Below are positions 54,356 through 63,754 of a DNA stretch of 64,000 nucleotides, in pieces (positions within the stretch are counted from its first letter, which is position 1; every line of letters begins with the position of its first letter). The DNA lies in NCBI GenBank assembly GCA_003241385.1, contig QFPO01000002.1, forward strand, positions 226,006 to 290,005, written 5' to 3'. The stretch is from Rhodanobacter denitrificans. GTDB taxonomy: Bacteria > Pseudomonadota > Gammaproteobacteria > Xanthomonadales > Rhodanobacteraceae. The notes beneath the pieces were generated by a model. It saw only the letters and a program-made list of their open reading frames with translations, was not told the origin of the DNA and did not search any database. The position numbers and the translations under genes were made by a program.

Positions 54356-56164
54356 GTGTCCGCCCTACCCGCCCGCCCGGCGATTCCCCTCGGCCAGGAC
54401 GCGCTCGCCCAGCTGACGCGCCTGACCGAGGGCCTGGACCGCGACGCCCTGCAATGGGCGTCGGGTTATCTGGCCGGCCTGGCCGCGCATACGATACGCC
54501 AGACCGCCCCGGCCTCGCCGGCCGCGACCGACGCCGCCGTCCGCGCCACGGTCGTCTACGGCTCGCAGACCGGCAATGCCCGCCGCCAGGCCGAGGCGCT
54601 GGCAGGCGAGCTCGAACAGGCCGGCCTGCCGGTGCGCGTGCTGCGCGCCGATGCCTATCCGCTGCGCGAGCTGCCGGCCGAGCGGCTGCTCTACCTCGTC
54701 GTCAGCACGCAGGGCGACGGCGATCCGCCGGACGATGCGCGCGCCTTCGTCGAGCATCTCAGCGGCCGCCGCGCGCCGCGCCTGCCGCAGCTGCGCTACG
54801 CCGTGCTCGGCCTCGGCGATTCGAGCTATCCGAAGTTCTGCGCGGTCGGCACGCAGATCGACGAGCGCCTGGCCGCGCTCGGCGCCGAGCGGCTGTTCAC
54901 GCGCGGCGAAGCCGACGTCGACGTCGACACGGCCGCCGTGCCGTGGCGGCGCAGCGCACTGACCCAGGCACGCAGCGTGCTCGAGCCGGCACCGACGCTG
55001 GCGACGGTGACGCCGCTGCGCGGCGCCGCGGCGCCGCCCGATGCGCCGGCATGGTCGCGCGAGCGGCCGTTCATGGCGCCGCTGCTGTCGAACCAGCGCA
55101 TCGTCGGCCGCGACAGCGGTGAGGACGTGCGCCACCTCGAACTCTCGTTGCAGGGCTCGGGCCTCGACTACCGGCCCGGCGACGCGCTCGGCATCCGGCC
55201 GACCCAGCCGCCGGCGCTGGTCGAGGCCGTGCTCGCGGCGCTCGGCGCCGACGGCGAGCACGCGGTGACGGTCGCCGGCGACACGCTGCCGCTCGCGCAG
55301 TGGCTGTCCGGGCGGCGCGAACTGACGCGCCTGACCCGGCCGTTCGTCGCCGCGCATGCGCAGCGGGCCCGATCGGCCGCACTCGACGCGGCGCTCGCGG
55401 CCGACGGGGCCGACGCATTGCGCGCACTGCTCGACGGCCATCAGCTGATCGATCTGCTGCAGCGCTTTCCGGCGTGCTGGGACGCGGCCGACTTCGTCGC
55501 CGCGCTGCGCCCGCTGGCGCCGCGCCTGTACTCGATCGCCTCGAGCCGCGCCGCGGTCGGCGACGAGGCCCACCTGACCGTGGCCGTCGTCGGCTACGAG
55601 GCCTTCGGCGAAGCCCGCATCGGCAGCGCGTCGCGCTTCCTGGCCGATCGCGCCGAAGGCGACACGATACCGGTCTTCGTCGAGCCGAACGAACGCTTCC
55701 GCCTGCCCGAGGATCCGGCTCGCGACATCGTCATGATCGGCCCCGGCACCGGCGTGGCGCCGTTCCGCGGCTTCGTGCAGGAGCGCATCGAGACCGCCGC
55801 GACGGGACGCAACTGGCTGTTCTTCGGCCATCGGCACTTCAGATCCGACTTCTTGTATCAGACCGAATGGCAGCAGGCGCATCGCGACGGCCATCTGCAC
55901 CGCATCGACCTGGCGTTCTCGCGTGACCGCCCCGATAAGGTCTACGTGCAGCACGCCCTGCGCCGCCGCGGCCGCGAGCTCTACGACTGGATCGAGGGCG
56001 GTGCCCACCTCTACGTCTGCGGCGACGCCTCGCGGATGGCGCGCGATGTTGACGCGGCGCTGCGCGAAATCGCGATCGAGCACGGCGGCCACGATGCCGA
56101 GTCGGCCGCCGAGTGGTTGGCCGCGCTCGCGGCCGGCCGGCGCTACAGCCGGGACGTCTACTGA
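54356..56164 (+). CDS. cysJ: Sulfite reductase flavoprotein subunit
   Basis: This 602-residue diflavin reductase passes electrons from NADPH through FAD and FMN to CysI. The flavodoxin domain (about 60-205) has VVYGSQTGNARRQAEAL and VVSTQGDGDPPDDA. The ferredoxin-NADP reductase part has RLYSIASSRA (FAD), MIGPGTGVAPFRGFVQERI (NADPH) and the C-terminal YSRDVY. GTG 54356 has ACGGAG five bases upstream. It is the first gene of cysJ-cysI-cysH-sat/cysC. Confidence 0.96.
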   Translation: MSALPARPAIPLGQDALAQLTRLTEGLDRDALQWASGYLAGLAAHTIRQTAPASPAATDAAVRATVVYGSQTGNARRQAEALAGELEQAGLPVRVLRADAYPLRELPAERLLYLVVSTQGDGDPPDDARAFVEHLSGRRAPRLPQLRYAVLGLGDSSYPKFCAVGTQIDERLAALGAERLFTRGEADVDVDTAAVPWRRSALTQARSVLEPAPTLATVTPLRGAAAPPDAPAWSRERPFMAPLLSNQRIVGRDSGEDVRHLELSLQGSGLDYRPGDALGIRPTQPPALVEAVLAALGADGEHAVTVAGDTLPLAQWLSGRRELTRLTRPFVAAHAQRARSAALDAALAADGADALRALLDGHQLIDLLQRFPACWDAADFVAALRPLAPRLYSIASSRAAVGDEAHLTVAVVGYEAFGEARIGSASRFLADRAEGDTIPVFVEPNERFRLPEDPARDIVMIGPGTGVAPFRGFVQERIETAATGRNWLFFGHRHFRSDFLYQTEWQQAHRDGHLHRIDLAFSRDRPDKVYVQHALRRRGRELYDWIEGGAHLYVCGDASRMARDVDAALREIAIEHGGHDAESAAEWLAALAAGRRYSRDVY

Positions 56165-57858
56165 TGCCGCCCGCCGCTCCGCCGTCCCCGGTCGAGACGA
56201 TCAAGGCCGCCAGCCGCCGTCTGCGCGGCACGCTGGCCGAGAGCCTCGCCGACGATCTGACCGGCGCACTGCGCGCCGACGATACGCAGCTGATCAAGTT
56301 CCACGGCAGCTATCAGCAGGACGACCGCGACCTGCGCGAGGAGCGCCGCGCGCAGAAGCTCGAACCGGCCTACAGCTTCATGATCCGCACGCGCACGCCG
56401 GGCGGCGTGGTCACACCGGCGCAGTGGCGGGCGCTCGATGCGATCGCGACGCGCTACGCGAACCATACGCTGCGACTGACGACGCGCCAGGCATTCCAGT
56501 TCCACGGCGTGATCAAGCACGAGCTCAAGACCACGATCCAGGCGATCAACCGCAGTCTGATCGATTCGATCGCGGCCTGCGGCGACGTCAACCGCAACGT
56601 CATGGTCTCGCCGAATCCGGTCGAGTCGCGCGCGCATGCCGAGGTCTACGCCTGGGCCTGCCGGCTGTCCGAGCACCTCAAGCCGCAGACGCGCGCGTAC
56701 TACGAGCTGTGGCTGGACGAGCAGCGCATCGCCGGCAGCGGCGAGGAGGACGAGCCGGTTTACGGGCCGGTCTACCTGCCGCGCAAGTTCAAGACCGCGC
56801 TGGCGATTCCGCCGTACAACGACGTCGATCTGTTCGCGAACGACCTCGGCCTGATCGCGATCGTCGAAGACGGCGTACTGCACGGCTTCAATGTCGCGGT
56901 CGGCGGCGGCCTCGGCGCGACGCACGGCGACGCGCGCACCTATCCGCGACTGGCCGAGGTGATCGGCTTCGTCGCGCCGGAGCGGCTGCTCGCGGTCGCC
57001 GAGGCGGTCGTCACCGCACAGCGCGATCTGGGCGATCGCAGCGACCGCAAGCTGTCGCGGCTGAAGTACACGATCGACCGGATCGGCCTGGCCGCGTTCA
57101 AGGCCGAGGTCGAGCGCCGGCTCGGCGAGCCGCTGCAGGCCGCGCGTGCCTATGCGTTCGAGCACGCCGGCGACCGCTTCGGCTGGGTCGAGGGCCACGA
57201 CGGGCGCTGGCATCTCGGCCTGCGCATCGAATCCGGACGCGTCGCCGATCGCGGTGCGCGCCGGCATCTGAGCGGCCTGCGCGCGATCGCGGACCTCCAT
57301 GACGGCGATTTCCGCCTGACCGGCAACCAGAATCTGATCGTCGCCAACGTCCGCGCGGAGGCGCGCGACGCGATCGACCGCCTGGCCGCCGAGTACGGCC
57401 TCGATGACCACCGGCGCGCGCCGGTCCGCCGCGATGCGCTGGCCTGCGTCGCGCTGCCGACCTGCTCGCTGGCGATGGCCGAGGCCGAGCGCTACCTGCC
57501 CGACCTGCTCGACCGGGTCGAGGCGCTGCTGGCCGTCCACGGGCTGTCCGACGCACCGATCGGCCTGCGCATCTCCGGCTGCCCGAACGGCTGCTCGCGC
57601 CCCTATCTCGGCGAGATCGCCCTGGTCGGCAAGGCGCAGGGCCGCTACAACCTGATGCTCGGCGCCGACGCCTGCGGGCGGCGTCTGAACCGGCTGCACC
57701 GCGAGAACGTCACCGAGCCGGACATCCTAGCCGAGCTCGACCGCCTGTTCGCGCACTACGCCGCCGGGCGCCGGCAGGCCGAGCGCTTCGGTGATTTCCT
57801 GCTGCGCAGCGGTCTGATCGCGACCGCTGCGCCGGCTCCGGACGAGGGACGGCCATGA
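56164..57858 (+). CDS. cysI: Sulfite reductase hemoprotein subunit
   Basis: This 564-residue enzyme reduces sulfite to sulfide by six electrons. The coupled siroheme/4Fe-4S ligands are the two Cys pairs in CVALPTCSLAMAEAER and ISGCPNGCSRPYLGEI. LRLTTRQAFQFHGVIKHELK and KFKTALAIPPYNDVDLFAND are typical substrate-site segments. It is coupled to cysJ (TGATG) and to cysH (ATGA). Confidence 0.97.
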   Translation: MPPAAPPSPVETIKAASRRLRGTLAESLADDLTGALRADDTQLIKFHGSYQQDDRDLREERRAQKLEPAYSFMIRTRTPGGVVTPAQWRALDAIATRYANHTLRLTTRQAFQFHGVIKHELKTTIQAINRSLIDSIAACGDVNRNVMVSPNPVESRAHAEVYAWACRLSEHLKPQTRAYYELWLDEQRIAGSGEEDEPVYGPVYLPRKFKTALAIPPYNDVDLFANDLGLIAIVEDGVLHGFNVAVGGGLGATHGDARTYPRLAEVIGFVAPERLLAVAEAVVTAQRDLGDRSDRKLSRLKYTIDRIGLAAFKAEVERRLGEPLQAARAYAFEHAGDRFGWVEGHDGRWHLGLRIESGRVADRGARRHLSGLRAIADLHDGDFRLTGNQNLIVANVRAEARDAIDRLAAEYGLDDHRRAPVRRDALACVALPTCSLAMAEAERYLPDLLDRVEALLAVHGLSDAPIGLRISGCPNGCSRPYLGEIALVGKAQGRYNLMLGADACGRRLNRLHRENVTEPDILAELDRLFAHYAAGRRQAERFGDFLLRSGLIATAAPAPDEGRP

Positions 57859-58577
57859 GCGTGCCCGATCTGGTCAGCGCGGCCGAGGACGAGCGCGCAC
57901 GCGCCGAGATCAACGCCTGGCTCGAGCGCCGCGACGCCGCGGCGCGGCTGGCCTGGGCGTGGGAGCATCTGCCGGGCGCGCACGTCCTGTCGTCGAGCTT
58001 CGGCGCGCAGTCGGCGGCCCTGCTGCATCTGGCGACGCGGCAGCGGCCCGAACTGCCGGTCGTGCTGATCGACACCGGCTATCTGTTTCCGGAGACCTAT
58101 CGCTTCGCCGACCATCTGACCGAGCGGCTCGCACTGCGGCTGCACGTCTACCGTCCGCAGCTCGGCATCGCCTGGATGGAGGCGCGCCACGGCCGCCTCT
58201 GGGAGGCCGGCCCCGACGGCCTGCGCCGCTACAACCGGCTGCGCAAGGTCGAGCCGATGCGCCGCGCGCTCGACGAGCTCGGCGCGCGCACCTGGATCGC
58301 CGGCCTGCGGCGCAGCCAGTCGCGCACGCGCGCCGAGTCCCAGGTGCTGGAGCTGCGCGACGGACGCTGGAAGCTGCATCCGCTGGTCGACTGGAGCGAC
58401 CGCGACGTGTGGACCTATCTGCGCCGCCACGAGCTGCCGTACCACCCGCTGTGGGAGCGCGGCTACGTCTCGATCGGCGACGTCCACACCACGCGCGCGC
58501 TGGCCGACGGCCTGTCGCCGGAGGACACGCGCTTCTTCGGCCTCGGCCGCGAGTGCGGCCTGCACTACGACACCTGA
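57855..58577 (+). CDS. cysH: PAPS reductase
   Basis: This 240-residue thioredoxin-dependent enzyme reduces PAPS to sulfite. The catalytic Cys234 is in GRECGLHYDT, and LSSSFGAQSAALLHL and VVLIDTGYLFPETYRFA form the nucleotide site. It lacks the two CC/CxxC pairs that bind 4Fe-4S in APS reductases, so PAPS is the expected substrate. That agrees with the APS kinase domain encoded next. It overlaps cysI by four bases. Confidence 0.95.
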   Translation: MSVPDLVSAAEDERARAEINAWLERRDAAARLAWAWEHLPGAHVLSSSFGAQSAALLHLATRQRPELPVVLIDTGYLFPETYRFADHLTERLALRLHVYRPQLGIAWMEARHGRLWEAGPDGLRRYNRLRKVEPMRRALDELGARTWIAGLRRSQSRTRAESQVLELRDGRWKLHPLVDWSDRDVWTYLRRHELPYHPLWERGYVSIGDVHTTRALADGLSPEDTRFFGLGRECGLHYDT

Positions 58578-58652
58578 GCCGTCGACGACGGTGCCCGACC
58601 CTCGGCCGATCCGGCCGTGCCCACGACAAGAAAACATCGCCCCGGAGCCTCC

Positions 58653-60419
58653 ATGTCCCGCCCTGCCGCAGCCCTCGACCTGTCCACCGATCCGATCCAG
58701 GTACCGTTCGATCCACCGATCCCGCCGCACGGCGGCGTGCTCAAGGAACGCTACCTCGCCGGCGAGGCCGCGGCCGCGCTGCGCGTGCGCAGCGCCGGCC
58801 TGCCGGCCTGGACGCTCGGCGAGCGCCAGCTCTGCGACCTGGAGCTGCTGCTCAACGGCGCGTTCTCGCCGCTCGAAGGCTTCCTCGGCCAGGCCGACTA
58901 CGAGCGCGTGCTGAGCGAGCTGCGGCTCGCCGACGGCACGCTGTGGCCGATCCCGATCACGCTCGACGTCGACGAGGCATTCGCGGCGCCGCTCGTACCC
59001 GGCGACGAGATCGCGCTGCGCGACTCCCAGGGCGTGCCGCTGGCGGTGCTGACGATCGAGAGCCGCTACCGGCCCGACCGCGAGGCCGAGGCGCGCGCCG
59101 TGTTCGGCACGCTCGACCGCAGCCATCCGGGCGTCGCCGACCTGCTCGACCGCAGCCACCCGGTCTATCTCGGCGGCCGCCTGCGCGGCATCCAGGCGCC
59201 GACGCATTTCGATTTCCGCGACCTGCGCGAGTCGCCGCGCGAACTGCGCGACTGGCTGGCACGGCACGGCTGGCGCGACACCGTCGCGTTCCAGACGCGC
59301 AATCCGATGCACCGCGCACACCGCGAACTGACGCTGCGCGCGGCCGAGCAGACCGGCGCGCGGCTGTTGATCCAGCCAGTGGTCGGCCGCACCAAGCCCG
59401 GCGACGTCGACCACTTCACGCGCGTGCGCTGCTATCGCGCCCTGCTCGACCACTATCCGCCGAACCAGGCCAGGCTGTCGCTGCTGCCGCTGGCGATGCG
59501 CATGGCCGGTCCGCGCGAGGCGCTGTGGCACGCGATCATCCGCAAGAACTACGGCGCGACGCATTTCATCGTCGGCCGCGACCATGCCGGTCCCGGCCGC
59601 GATGCGCACGGCGTGCCGTTCTATCCACCGTTCGCGGCGCAGGAACTGCTGGCGCAGCACCAGGACGAGCTCGGCATCCGCATCGTGCCGTTTCCGGCGA
59701 TGGTCTACGCGGCCGACCAGGACCGCTATCTGCCGGCCGACCAGATCGGCGAAGGCGACCGCGTCGAGGACCTCTCCGGCACCGAACTGCGGCGCCGTCT
59801 CGCCGACGGCGAGGACATCCCGGCCTGGTTCACGTATCCGGAGATCGCCTCGATCCTGCGCGAACGCCATCCGGCCGGCGCACGGCGCGGCTTCACGCTG
59901 TTCTTCACCGGCCTGTCCGGTGCCGGCAAGTCGACGATCGCCGAGGCCGTGATCGCGCGCCTGATGGAGACCTCGGCGCGGCCTATCACTCTGCTCGACG
60001 GCGACGAGGTGCGCACGCATCTGTCGCGCGGCCTCGGCTTCACCCGCGAGGATCGCTCGGCCAACGTGCGCCGGATCGGCTGGGTCGCGGCCGAGGTCAC
60101 GCGCCACGGCGGCATCGCGGTTTGCGCGCCGATCGCGCCGTACGCCGACGACCGCGACGCGGTGCGCAGCCTCGTCGAGCGCCACGGCGCCTTCGTCGAG
60201 ATCCACGTCGCGACGCCGCTGGCGACCTGCGAGGCGCGCGATCGCAAGGGCCTCTACGCGCAGGCGCGCGCGGGACGCATCGCGCAGTTCACCGGCATCA
60301 GCGATCCGTACGAGGCGCCGACCGCGCCGGACCTGCGCCTGGACACCGACGGCACGACGCCGCATGCGCTGGCCGAGGCGGTGCTGAGCGCACTGGCCGG
60401 GCGCGGCCTGATCGGCTAG
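58653..60419 (+). CDS. Bifunctional ATP sulfurylase / APS kinase
   Basis: This 588-residue fusion makes APS and then PAPS from sulfate. The N-terminal PUA-like and catalytic domains are the single-subunit Sat type (FQTRNPMHRAHRELT, FIVGRDHAGPGRDAHG), not CysD/CysN. The APS kinase starts near residue 420 with an intact P-loop GLSGAGKST, DGDEVRTHLSRGLGFT and KGLYAQARAG, so both activities should be present. ATG 58653 has CGGAG correctly spaced; an upstream ATG at 58617 is less likely. It closes the sulfate operon, 75 bases after cysH. Confidence 0.95.
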   Translation: MSRPAAALDLSTDPIQVPFDPPIPPHGGVLKERYLAGEAAAALRVRSAGLPAWTLGERQLCDLELLLNGAFSPLEGFLGQADYERVLSELRLADGTLWPIPITLDVDEAFAAPLVPGDEIALRDSQGVPLAVLTIESRYRPDREAEARAVFGTLDRSHPGVADLLDRSHPVYLGGRLRGIQAPTHFDFRDLRESPRELRDWLARHGWRDTVAFQTRNPMHRAHRELTLRAAEQTGARLLIQPVVGRTKPGDVDHFTRVRCYRALLDHYPPNQARLSLLPLAMRMAGPREALWHAIIRKNYGATHFIVGRDHAGPGRDAHGVPFYPPFAAQELLAQHQDELGIRIVPFPAMVYAADQDRYLPADQIGEGDRVEDLSGTELRRRLADGEDIPAWFTYPEIASILRERHPAGARRGFTLFFTGLSGAGKSTIAEAVIARLMETSARPITLLDGDEVRTHLSRGLGFTREDRSANVRRIGWVAAEVTRHGGIAVCAPIAPYADDRDAVRSLVERHGAFVEIHVATPLATCEARDRKGLYAQARAGRIAQFTGISDPYEAPTAPDLRLDTDGTTPHALAEAVLSALAGRGLIG

Positions 60420-60566
60420 CGACGCGGTCGGCCGGCGCCGTGCCGCAGCGATGCCGCTCGGCGCGCGATCGCACGCGCTGCCTCGCTCGCGCCCCGCGCC
60501 GGCCCGATCCGGGCGATCGCGACGCCGGCCGCGCGGTGCGCGCCGACGCGCAGCCGCCGCGCCGGC

Positions 60567-61184
60567 TCAGGCCCTGGACTGCGCCAGCACCTGCTGGACC
60601 GCCGGATCGCGCTGCATCGCCTCCATGAAGCGCGCGACGTTGGCGTAGGCGCGCCAGGTCTTCGGCAGGCGTTCGGTCCAGCGCACCATCACGTAGGCGT
60701 AGGCGTCGGCGATCGTGCGCCGCCCGTCGTGGACGTGCTCGCCGCCGCCGATCAGGCCGTCCAGATGCGTCATCACGCGGTCGATCCGTGCATGCGCGGC
60801 CTCGCGCACGGCCTCCAGCGAGGCCTCGTCCTCGCGCGTCGTGTAGCGCTGCGGCGAGAAGAACGGCCAGAACGCCGGATGGAAGTCGCCGGTCAGGAAT
60901 GCCAGGGTCTCGGCGAGCGCGAAGCGCTGCTCGGCGCCGGCGCCGCTCTCGACGCCGAGCCGGCGCTGCGGATGCGTCTCGGCGACGTACTGCAGGATCG
61001 CGTCGGCCTGCGTCATCGCGCGCGGACCGCCGATGTCGAGCGCCGGCACCGTGCCGAGCGGATTGATGCGCCGGTACGCGTCCGATTTCGGGTCGACCTT
61101 CTCGACCGTGTAGTCGGCGCCGGCCCACTCCAGCGCGATCCAGCAGGCCAGCGAGCAGGTGCCGGGGGCGTAGTAGAGCTTCAT
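60567..61184 (-). CDS. Glutathione S-transferase family protein
   Basis: This 205-residue protein has the thioredoxin-like N-terminal domain (1-80) with beta-class Cys10 in YYAPGTCSLACWIALEW and the glutathione-binding VPALDIGG and MTQADAILQYVAE. An all-helical C-terminal domain follows. The substrate is unknown. It lies 28 bases before the aminotransferase gene's end on the same strand. The 147 bases between it and the sulfate operon show no gene. Confidence 0.92.
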   Translation of the reverse strand: MKLYYAPGTCSLACWIALEWAGADYTVEKVDPKSDAYRRINPLGTVPALDIGGPRAMTQADAILQYVAETHPQRRLGVESGAGAEQRFALAETLAFLTGDFHPAFWPFFSPQRYTTREDEASLEAVREAAHARIDRVMTHLDGLIGGGEHVHDGRRTIADAYAYVMVRWTERLPKTWRAYANVARFMEAMQRDPAVQQVLAQSRA

Positions 61185-61212
61185 GCGACCTCCGATGCGG
61201 TAGGCGCGGCGC

Positions 61213-62331
61213 TCAGCCGCGCGCGAGAACCTCGCCGAACGCGGCGACGACGCGATCGACGTTCTCCGGCGTGCTGCCGTGGCCCATCAGGCCGATCCGC
61301 CAGATCTTGCCGGCCAGCTCGCCGAGACCGGCGCCGATCTCGATGCCGTGACGGTCGAGCAGCGTGCGGCGCACGGCGGCCTCGTCGACGCCGTCCGGCA
61401 CCGCGACCGCGTTGAGCTGCGGCAGCCGCACCGCCGGATCCACCGGCAGCGTCAGGCCGAGCGCCTCGAGGCCGTCGCGCAGCCGCAGATGGTTCGCGCG
61501 GTGACGCGCCCAGGCCGCCTCGAGGCCTTCCTCGCGCAGGATCAACAAGGCCTCGTGCAGCGCGTAGAGCATGTTGATCGGCGCGGTGTGGTGATACGCG
61601 CGCGCGCCGGCGCCCTGCCAGTAGCCGATGACCAGGGTCAGGTCGAGGAACCAGCTCTGCACCGGCGTGCGGCGCGCGCGGATCGCCGCGACCGCGGCGT
61701 CGCTGAAGCTGACCGGCGACAGCCCCGGCGGCGCCGACAGGCATTTCTGCGAGCCCGAATAGATCGCGTCGATGCCCCAGCCGTCGACCTCGAGCGGACT
61801 GCCGCCGAGGCTGGTCACCGCGTCGACGATGCTGAGCGCGCCGTGCTCGCGCGCGAGCCGGCACAGCGTCTGCGCGTCGGACGCGACACCGGTCGAGGTC
61901 TCGGCGTGCACGAACGCCAGCGCCTTGGCGCCCGGATTCGCGCGCAGTGCCGCTTCGACCTTGTCCGGATCGACCGGCTGGCCGAATGGATCGTCGACCA
62001 TGACCGCCTGCGCGCCGATCCGGACCACGTTCTCGCGCATACGGCCGCCGAACACGCCGTTGCGGCAGACGACCACGGTGTCGCCGGGTTCGATCAGATT
62101 GACGAACGCGGTCTCCATGCCGGCCGATCCGGGCGCCGATACCGGCAGCGTCAGCGCATGGCCGGTCCGGAACGCCTCGCGCAGCAGGTCCTTGACCTCG
62201 TCCATCATCGCGATGAAGCGCGGATCGAGGTGGCCGATCGTCGGGCGCGCCAATGCCGCGAGCACGCGGGGCGGCACCGGCGAGGGCCCCGGTCCGAGCA
62301 GCAGGCGATCGGGCGGCATGAAGCTGTGCAT
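61213..62331 (-). CDS. Alanine/serine-glyoxylate aminotransferase family protein
   Basis: This 372-residue class V PLP aminotransferase has the PLP lysine at Lys196 in IYSGSQKCLSAPPG. LLLGPGPSPVPPRVLAALARP, HAETSTGVASD and SIVDAVTSLGG fit the alanine-glyoxylate/serine-glyoxylate group. The true amino donor cannot be read from the sequence. It is followed by the GST gene. Confidence 0.92.
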   Translation of the reverse strand: MHSFMPPDRLLLGPGPSPVPPRVLAALARPTIGHLDPRFIAMMDEVKDLLREAFRTGHALTLPVSAPGSAGMETAFVNLIEPGDTVVVCRNGVFGGRMRENVVRIGAQAVMVDDPFGQPVDPDKVEAALRANPGAKALAFVHAETSTGVASDAQTLCRLAREHGALSIVDAVTSLGGSPLEVDGWGIDAIYSGSQKCLSAPPGLSPVSFSDAAVAAIRARRTPVQSWFLDLTLVIGYWQGAGARAYHHTAPINMLYALHEALLILREEGLEAAWARHRANHLRLRDGLEALGLTLPVDPAVRLPQLNAVAVPDGVDEAAVRRTLLDRHGIEIGAGLGELAGKIWRIGLMGHGSTPENVDRVVAAFGEVLARG

Positions 62332-62433
62332 CGGCGGCGTTCCTCGAGGCGGCGGGAGCGGCGATTGTAGCGTCGTGCGGCGCGCGGCCGGCCGCCGCGG
62401 TACCGGGAGCCGGCGCGCCGACGCCCTGCCGTT

Positions 62434-63057
62434 TCAGTGCGCCGGCGGCACCGCCAGCAGGCTGCGCCGCAGCAGCGAGCGGACGCCGCTCTTCCAGGCA
62501 TCGTCCGAGCCGATGAAGAACGCCGCCTGCTGGTCGATCACGCGACCGGTCGCGGCATCGGCCAGACGGAACGCCACGTAGTACTCGGTCTGCGCGACGC
62601 GCCGCACGACGCCGGCCAGCGACCGGTCGGCGCCGAGCGTTCGCGCGATCCGGACGTCGCAGCCATTGCAGCGCCATATCGCAGGCTCGGCCGGTTGGTT
62701 GCCCGCCGCGCCGGCGTCGACCAGGCGGTAGCGTCCGGACGCTGCGAGCAGATCGCGCGCCTCGCGCGTGACGGCCTGCAGCCTGTCGGCATCCTTGGCG
62801 GCATCCGCCTTGGCCAGGGCACCGGCGGCGCTGACGTCCTCGAGCTCGAACGCGAACACCACGAGCGCGACCGGCGCAGGCGCCGGATCCTGCGCGGCGG
62901 ACGTCGTCGTCGCACAGACCGCAACGAACGAGGCCAGTGCAGCGATCACCGCCGATGCGCCGCGGCAGCGATAGCGGCCGTCATGCGCCGTCGGCGCCTG
63001 TGCGGCGGGCCGTTCCTGCCCGACCTCCCCGGCCCTGACACTCGCCCATGCACGCAT
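62434..63057 (-). CDS. Exported protein with DUF2380/DUF3280-like domain
   Basis: This 207-residue protein has a hydrophobic export segment (residues ~35-50, AVIAALASFVAVCATTTSAA) after an unusually long N-terminal region, so the true start may lie inside. The mature part (ALVVFAFELEDVS ... SGRYRLVD ... YYVAFRLADAATGRVID) looks like the domain found in small periplasmic proteins named DUF2380/DUF3280. The two Cys in WRCNGCDVRIART could form a disulfide. Function unknown. Confidence 0.7.
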   Translation of the reverse strand: MRAWASVRAGEVGQERPAAQAPTAHDGRYRCRGASAVIAALASFVAVCATTTSAAQDPAPAPVALVVFAFELEDVSAAGALAKADAAKDADRLQAVTREARDLLAASGRYRLVDAGAAGNQPAEPAIWRCNGCDVRIARTLGADRSLAGVVRRVAQTEYYVAFRLADAATGRVIDQQAAFFIGSDDAWKSGVRSLLRRSLLAVPPAH

Positions 63058-63124
63058 TGGATCTCTCCGGTCGCGGTTTCGGCACGTTTCCGCGCACGCC
63101 GATGCGGATCGGCGCGCGTCCCGG

Positions 63125-63517
63125 TTACAGATAGTTCTGGTAGGACTTTTCTTCGATCAGCGTCGAGCCGAGCTTCAGATTGATCTCGCGCTTGAACGCG
63201 GCGCGCTCGTCATTGCGGATGTAGACCGAGCGCGCCAGCTCGATGAACTCGGCGTCGAAGGCCTTGGCCTTCTCCTTGAGGCGGATCCGGTCCTCGATGT
63301 CCCAGAGCGCCTCGTTGACGGCGCGCAGGCGGCCGCGCAGCTCGGCGATGTCGACCGCGGCGGCCGGATCGGCGGCCCAGGTGCGGTTCAAGGCGTCCAG
63401 CTCGGTGCCGACGTTCGCGAGCTTGGCCGGATCGCTCATGCGCTCGGACTTGATCTCGAGGATCGTGATCTTGTCGATCAGTTCGCCATACGAAACGGGG
63501 GTGGAGATCAGGCTCAT
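63125..63517 (-). CDS. DUF6165-like small cytoplasmic protein
   Basis: This 130-residue, charged, mainly helical protein has no export signal. It begins MSLISTPVSYGELIDKITIL and shows LEIKSERMSDPAKLANVG and ALWDIEDRIRLKEKAKAFD, and from memory it matches a conserved family (DUF6165) found near polysaccharide genes in other bacteria. A GTG two codons upstream is an alternative start. Function unknown. Confidence 0.8.
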   Translation of the reverse strand: MSLISTPVSYGELIDKITILEIKSERMSDPAKLANVGTELDALNRTWAADPAAAVDIAELRGRLRAVNEALWDIEDRIRLKEKAKAFDAEFIELARSVYIRNDERAAFKREINLKLGSTLIEEKSYQNYL

Positions 63518-63629
63518 CGGCACGCATCGGATACGGAGGGAACGGCGAGTTTACCGGACCCCGTTGTCACCGGCCGCCACGCCCCGTATCATGCGCGCCC
63601 TCCCGAGACCATCCGGGCGCCGCTTTTCT

Positions 63630-63719
<90 letters not shown>

Positions 63720-63725
63720 CTCATC

Positions 63726-63754
63726 AAGGCCCTGATTCGTCAGGGCCTTTTGTT
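63726..63754 (+). terminator. Rho-independent terminator after tRNA-Ser
   Basis: AAGGCCCTGA (63726-63735) pairs perfectly with TCAGGGCCTT (63740-63749) around a TTCG tetraloop and is followed by TTGTT. It begins seven bases after the tRNA. Confidence 0.88.

Noticed and set aside
54917..54940. Repeated GACGTCGAC inside cysJ as more MetJ-like or operator sites
   Set aside because: These are Asp-Val-Asp codons in the reading frame and do not have the 8-bp tandem arrangement.
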